A stretch of DNA of 21,620 nucleotides. Origin: Larix sibirica. Taxonomy: Eukaryota; Streptophyta; Pinopsida; Pinales; Pinaceae. The notes beneath the pieces are model-generated. The model was not told where the DNA came from. It worked only from the letters and a program-made list of their open reading frames with translations, and searched no databases. This document shows, piece by piece, positions 16,370 to 21,620 of this stretch. The stretch is from contig NWUY0300045347.1 of NCBI GenBank assembly GCA_004151065.3, forward strand, positions 1-21,620. The letters are read 5' to 3'. The stretch's first letter is position 1. Every line of letters starts with the position of its first letter. The position numbers were made by a program, and so were the translations under genes.

Positions 16370-17739
16370 CTTGGCATGTGAATATCCATATATCACAAAT
16401 CAAGTGCCATGAATAATGAATAAGTTATTTATTATTATTTTTTTATATTTAGTTGTAATTAATTGTTGTTTATATAATTAAATGGGTTGTCTACTACTAA
16501 TTACTTTATTTAGTTAAATGGATTGTCTACTAGTAATTGTTATCTATTTATAAGATACGATTTTTTTTTTTAAATCACCTTTATGAAATACGAGTTATCC
16601 ATGCAACAGCTACTAGAAATTTTATATTTCTTTTTTTTTTAATAATTTTTATTTCAAATTTTGAAGAAAGTTATAAAATCAATATAAACAGTACATTGAT
16701 CTCATCTTTTTTTCTAAAAAAATCATAAATGATTTCTAAAATATATACACCTATCAATATAATTATATAAAAATGTTCAATATTATTTTTTCTGAAATCT
16801 TCTCCCATTTCTCTCGACACCTTCTTTAAATTTAAAAATGTCCTTGCTCATCTTCGTAGAAAGCTGATTGTACCTTCTTGTGGGGGAATGACATTTTTGG
16901 TTCCCAAACTTGTTGAATGCAGGGACATAGAGTGAATAAGTGGTTTAGAGATTCTGCATTGGCAGTGCACTTACATATTTTGATGAGCCTCTAAATGCAA
17001 CCCTTTTTTAAATGTTATCGCGTGTTAGCATGTTAGATTCCTTTTCCATGTTAATGGGCATATAAATATGTTGATGTTTTGGATCACTAATTTCGTTTTC
17101 TTATCTGGTTATAAATGGGATTTTGGAGCGAGATACATTGATTAAGCATATTTGATAAAATCAAATATTTTGTTACACATTTATCATATAAGGTAGTTAT
17201 AGTGATGATTGAACACTCAATTGTCTTTTTTTTCCAAATTTATTTTAAATTGAATAAGTATATTTGATTTATAAATATTTTATTATACATTTATCACATC
17301 AAATACATATATAATATTCAATTGCTTTTTTTTCTTTTTTCTAATTCTTTCCATATTATCTTCTTGTTCTCCATGTTTAAGGATATGTTTTATAAGTTGG
17401 AATTCCTTGTGACTAGTAATCAAGTATTGGGTTCTCTCAAAATTCACACATTTCAAATTTTGAATAAATCTTCCATTGTTCAATGTCTTTCAATAGAAGG
17501 AATATATCATATTTTTCTTTCCACACATTTAGAGCATATTTTTCTTTCAATCTCTCATACATAGTGTTTATCACTATTTATACCAAAGTCTCCAAATTAG
17601 TTTGTTTGACAATGTTGTGTTAAAGTGTTACAAGTTTTGGTTTCCCACATTAGAATTCTTTAAGGTGCTTATCAGTTTCTCTCTTCTAAGGTGCTTATCA
17701 TGGAATTGGTATAACTAAGAATAAGAATACTATGGTAAA
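16294..17739. other. AT-rich intergenic or intronic DNA
   Basis: No gene recognised. There is a two-copy repeat of about 34 bases near 16480-16545 (GTCTACTA.TAATT), and a decayed duplication near 17145-17300 (TATTTGAT...ACATTTATCA). TAAGGTGCTTATCA occurs twice near 17650-17700. Confidence 0.5.
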
Positions 17740-19600
17740 GCAATCTTTCCTAATTTATTTCTCTCAGTGCCTTGGCTACTATAGTGTCCCCATGTATTTG
17801 CTTGGAAGAGAAACATTTGTTTGGAAGAGAAGCTCTTGTGAAGTTAAGTAGTCATGTTATTGGATACAGATTAGGATATTCAAAATAGAAAGCCTTCAAC
17901 TTATCATCATCAATGTAGCCTATCGAGGCATTGAGGAAGGTTTTGAGGGCTTCCTAGAAATATTTTTCTTCCCTTACTATAGCCTTTCCCATGAACATAT
18001 TGTCATCCTCAAATTTCAAGTGTGATATTGCCATGGCATTTTGTGACAACTTGATGCCCCTAATTATAATATTGTGCTAATATCTCCCCTTTTATAATGT
18101 ATTTATTATTCTCATTAGTCGTTTCTCCATGATTATAAATATATGTGGATATAGGGGGTTCCCTTATCTAATTCCTCTCCAAGCTTGAAAGGTTGTTGTT
18201 GGGGTGCTATTTAGTAGAATAGAAAATAAAACAATGGAGATGCAGTTATAAACCCACCAAACATGTTCCTCATCAAACACAAAGGCCTACCGAAGTTGGA
18301 CTATAAAGACCTAATGTAGTGTTATTAGATATGGGTCGGTCAACCCAACAAATTTGAATTGATAAAAAGCTAGACCAAAAAATTGGTTGACCAAAAAATA
18401 CATAAAATATTCAAATTTTGAAAAAAACATCTATATCCATGTGCCCAATAAGTCTCTTTGAGAGTGTTTGCATATGATGAATTTTATTGTAGTTATGACT
18501 CCTCATTGTTATTTGGAAGAAAATTTTAGTGTTCATTTCCCTTGCCTTTAGCCATTTGGCTCTTGACTTTTCTTTCCAAAATGTTTCTTCTTGTAACCCT
18601 TGATTCTCTATTTACTTGACGAGGGAGAATTCATCCATGCTAAGATCTTTGTTTAATCCCCGGTGAAATATTTCATCCTAGATTTTGTTAATTTATTCAT
18701 AAAGAAGTTGTCTCTTTTTTTAAAATATACCCAGAAATCCTTCTATTCCATTATTTCATGTCCATGTTTTTAAAGCATTTTTGACACAAATGTACATCTT
18801 TGTTCCTCTAAGGTTTCCATAAGAGGTCCATTGACGTTACCTTTCAATTTCATGGGCTTTGTCCACGTCATATCAACTTGAAAAGGGGGTTTTTAAGTTT
18901 TTGAATGTGTAAAAGAATTGACAAGTGGTTAGATCTCACTCCTTCAAGGATGAAAGATGCCAATGTTGTAGTATCTCCATACCATGAATCACTTACAATA
19001 AATCAATCTTGTCTTTCTGTAATTAGGTAGGGGGTTAAGCCAACCACAAGTAAGAAAGAAGGAAGGAAGCCACATGAAGCCCAATACCAATTCCCACAGA
19101 CTCAGAGATCTAGCAGGCAACCCAAAACCTAAGAAGATTGGATTAGAAGAAAGTCGAAGCTCTCAAGGGTTTTAATCCTGAAGGAGTCTTAAAAACGCAT
19201 GTAGTAATTTCTATTGGATATAGTACTTGTTTCCGAGATGAAGACAATGCCATTGTATTTGATGAACATTTTTCCCTGTCATTTCCCTTATGACATTGTT
19301 TACCACCGCCAATGGTGAGTGCATAGTTTTTGAAGAAAAAATGTCTTTATACGTTCATTTGATTGTTGGGTCTACCAATGTGAAAATATCATTTTTAAAT
19401 AATAAATCTGTGTAAAGAAAACATTTTTAGATAACAAGTTTACCAATCATAGTTGTTTGATGCATTATATCTTTTATATTATTGATGTTATCCCATGCAT
19501 TAAGTGTCATGTTAAAATCTCATATAATCCATGGTTGAAATCCAATGCTTATATTCTTCCTAATTTCCAACACATTGTTTTGGAGTCTTATTTCTCACAG
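17740..19600 (-). pseudogene. LINE C: very decayed LINE ORF2 fragment
   Basis: Minus-strand pieces appear in LINE order. At about 19560-19480 PWII, stop, DFNMTLNAWD matches the endonuclease PWII.GDFN motif. At about 18890 TPFQVDMTW matches the end of EN. At about 18590-18480 FWKEKSRAKWLK and EMNTKIFFQ match the linker (KS+.KWL..GD.NT+FFH). At about 18185-18100 WRGIR, stop, GNPLYPHIFIIME matches RT motif B. At about 18025-17985 SHLKFEDDNMFMG matches motif C. At about 17800 SLPNK matches SLP.KYLG. RT motifs 1 to A appear deleted. Stops and frame changes are frequent. No target-site duplications found. Confidence 0.75.
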
Positions 19601-19804
19601 CAAAAATAAATTTATTGTCATTATAATTATTTTATTTAAGGAGATGTTTAGGAAACCAAAGCCCTATGCATTAGAGCTTAAAAATCCCATTTTCAAATAT
19701 TATTACAAGCAATTTCGATTAACTTTTCGATATACTTTAAAGTTAGATATTGAATTGAAAAAGCGTTGGATACAGATGATGTTTCATAAACTTTTGGTTT
19801 TTAT
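19601..19804. other. AT-rich spacer before the second LIN-like copy
   Basis: An open plus-strand frame of 94 codons (19545-19829) overlaps this stretch, but its composition (I, F, K-rich) is what AT-rich DNA gives by chance. Nothing else seen. Confidence 0.4.
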
Positions 19805-20183
19805 ACATTGGACGTTGAACGGAAATTGAGATTTTACATACGGAATGACCTTGTCTAACTTTTGCACATCCGCAAGGACTATAAATTTAACACATCCACG
19901 TGGGTGAAGCGATTCCCAATGTCTCCATGCAATTTGTCATCGCTCTCTTAGAGTGACGCCCGTCCACCCGACATCCCGAATCCGCGTATCCAGTTCATAT
20001 TCCCAACATCTCCAGTCTATACCTCTATGTTTTTCGATCCTTTCATCTCTTAATCTCCATTGAAAACGGACTTCCCAGATAACCAAACGTAAGCCATGAC
20101 TTCTCCCGAGGAATCGCTCGCAGAAAAAGAATCCAGGCGAAATTACCAGTGCAAACGATTCGAGCACATGACCGCATCCCAAT

Positions 20184-20285
20184 CAAAACCACAGTACGCC
20201 ACGACTAATACGGCGAAGTATATCTGTGGAGACATTATTCAAAACCACAAGACGCCACGACTAGTCCGGCGAAGTATATCTGTGG
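20184..20285. repeat. 56-bp tandem duplication in the second LIN-like copy
   Basis: The block starting CAAAACCACAGTACGCCACG (20184-20239) is repeated from 20240 with a few changes. A third partial copy of its end (GAAGGATATATGTCGAGACATT) follows. Copy 1 has one unit (about 15077-15126). Confidence 0.8.
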
Positions 20286-20415
20286 GCGAAGGATATATGT
20301 CGAGACATTAAATTTGTTGAGCTGCGAATGAAGGCGAAATCGAGCAGTAGAAAACCGGATTCGAATGGGCATGACAATCACTATGATAGATGGTTATAAT
20401 TAATATGCACGGTTA

Positions 20416-20526
20416 TTAATATGCACTTTGTTGTGTTGTGGGGCATTTAATGCATGGGCTTTGGATGGAGGGATGTATATGCATCTTGCTGATGCATTAA
20501 ATACCTCACAACCAAGTGCATATTAA
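20416..20526. repeat. Fold-back (MITE-like) sequence in the second LIN-like copy
   Basis: The left arm 20416-20455 (TTAATATGCACTTTGTTG...GCATTTAATGCAT) and right arm 20492-20526 (ATGCATTAAATACC...AAGTGCATATTAA) are imperfect reverse complements around about 36 bases. It sits exactly where the coding segment is deleted. No target-site duplication could be fixed. Confidence 0.7.
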
Positions 20527-20976
20527 AAACCCCAGAGTCTTGCGGCACTCCATCTATTTGCAGGTGCTCTGCACCTCTCCATATGAAAGGCGTCAGAATT
20601 TGTAGGAACCGTGGGATTATCTTTTTCTGCCTCATCTTCTGCATCTCAATATCTGGTATAACGATAAGCACAAGTCCATTGAATCGGATAACAATGCATC
20701 TACTGGTTCTTCCAGACTATACTGGAAACTGAAAATGTTGGGAATAGTATATAATGAAGCGAATAGACGAAGGAACCCGCCAGTTAGCACTGTGTTGTAA
20801 GGAATGGCTGATGATGGGCGTCAAAGCCCGCGCAGATCCTTTTCCAAAACCTTGGTCCACACGTTTGAGTTCATTGAGTTAGAAAGGCCGTCAGGCAGGA
20901 ATGTTTTGTTTGTAGGGTGGTACGAATCATCTTACACTGATTTGGACCTTCGACCGTCTCCTATTAGAAGATGCCT

Positions 20977-21207
20977 GTAAGTATACATATACGGATTTTT
21001 GTTTTGTTATTTGAAATCGTATTGAATTGCCTCGTTCTCTGTGAAAATCTTCCACCCAAGTTTAATAGCCCATTTTTTTCAAATACATTTGATTCTCTGT
21101 GAAAATATTCTATCCAAGTTTAATAGTCCTTTTTTTCAAATACGTTAATTTGTTTATTGTATCTGTTTTTGCTCATATAATAACCTCAGATCTCCATTTG
21201 ATTTTAG
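20977..21207 (+). other. Intron-like segment of the second copy with a 58-bp tandem duplication
   Basis: GTAAGT at 20977 and TTTGATTTTAG ending at 21207 match the splice signals of copy 1, but the segment is 231 bases instead of 65. Part of the difference is a tandem duplication: TTCTCTGTGAAAAT starts at 21035 and again at 21093, with the following 40 bases or so also repeated. Confidence 0.6.
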
Positions 21208-21620
21208 CCTTGAGAAATGCAAACCTTAGAAAGTGCTCAGATTGTTCCTCTAAAACAGGCCTCTTGAATTTTCGCACTACAATTCTTTTTATTTTTTATC
21301 ATGAGAGGTTCACAATAAACCAACTCTTTTCGACCGGATGTTTACTACCCTGCGATTCTTCATTTTGCACAGAAGTAACCCTGAGCCGACGCAATACAAA
21401 AGAAATAGGACACAACTTTCAATCCTGGGCAACATGTCAACTTCACAGATTTTCATATGACTTAGCATATGCTTATAGAATTAGAAGCTTAGAGGGAAGT
21501 GCATATTCTTTCCATGTCAATCAAAGTCTATAGCAAGTTAAATGGAGCACGCTATCCCCGTATCAAATGTTAAATTTTGGTAAAATCAGGGTTTTGTGCA
21601 GTAAAAATAAAATTCAATAT
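21208..21620 (+). other. Downstream of the second copy; possible exon remnant
   Basis: The first bases (CCTTGAGAAATGCAAA) match copy 1 after its acceptor. A 144-codon frame (21099-21533) crosses the intron-like segment and this stretch. I recognise no domain in it and its start inside the intron makes it doubtful. The window ends in AT-rich DNA. Confidence 0.35.

Larger units (their letters stand above)
19805..20976 (+). pseudogene. Second LIN-like copy, decayed and internally deleted
   Basis: This repeats 14620-16228, including the upstream region. ATG at 20096 starts MTSPEESLAEKESRRNY, then CKRFEHMTASQSK, clearly the same N-terminus. A 56-bp tandem duplication follows (20184), then sequence matching up to about 15185 of copy 1. 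About 595 bases, covering roughly residues 66 to 263, are missing and replaced by a fold-back sequence (about 20380-20535). From 20536 the match resumes (LAALHL) with stops and frameshifts through CCKEWLM, KARADPFPKP, to the GTAAGT donor at 20977. It cannot encode the domain. Confidence 0.88.

Noticed and set aside
19545-19829. 94-codon plus-strand frame before the second LIN-like copy
   Set aside because: Overlaps antisense LINE C endonuclease remnants and the start of the duplicated upstream region; I/F/K-rich with no motif.

Overview
The window looks like nuclear DNA of a land plant. It holds a spliced pectinase-type gene, LINE retrotransposons with plant-style DUF4283/zinc-knuckle ORF1 and plant RNase H domains, and one exon that resembles the N-terminal region of the LIN/CERBERUS family of U-box/WD40 proteins. 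The long AT-rich spacers, the strong decay of the elements and their nesting would suit a large, slowly purged genome such as a gymnosperm, but that is inference. Two single ambiguous bases are present, at 13299 and 14528.

Layout. Positions 1-1020 are the 3' half of a plus-strand LINE ORF2 (LINE A). A 5'-truncated minus-strand LINE (LINE B, 1021-2452) sits inside its zinc-finger region and has a perfect 13-bp target-site duplication. From 3223 a plus-strand polygalacturonase (GH28) pseudogene begins, with signal peptide, exon 2, exon 3 and exon 4 recognisable but carrying stops and frameshifts. Its intron 3/exon 4 part is tandemly duplicated (unit A 4249-4967; unit B 4968-5294 continuing at 12505). 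Unit B is split by a near full-length 7.2-kb minus-strand LINE (LINE M, 5295-12504) flanked by a 19-bp degenerate target-site duplication. Unit A preserves the equivalent uninterrupted site.

LINE M reads on the minus strand: ORF1 (12440 to 10950, DUF4283 and zinc knuckle), ORF2 (10953 to 6744, endonuclease, reverse transcriptase, zf-RVT, RNase H), then a further coding-like tract (6747 to 5822). Both ORF junctions are ATGA stop/start overlaps. LINE B also carries a long coding-like tract directly after its RNase H domain.

From 12946 to 14044 there is an array of five related palindromic units built on CTAACTCATAAG/CTTATGAGTTAG with AT-rich spacers, interrupted by a GC-rich segment. A nearly perfect 44-bp inverted repeat follows at 14417-14526.

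The only well-preserved gene segment is the plus-strand LIN-like exon at 14988-16232 (414 codons). A second copy in the same orientation, starting with its upstream region near 19815 and ending at 20976, is a decayed pseudogene with a roughly 600-bp deletion replaced by a fold-back sequence. Between the copies lie AT-rich DNA and another very decayed minus-strand LINE (LINE C, about 17740-19600). No tRNA, rRNA or CRISPR array was found. I see no operon-like cooperation; this is a repeat-dominated locus around a duplicated gene fragment.
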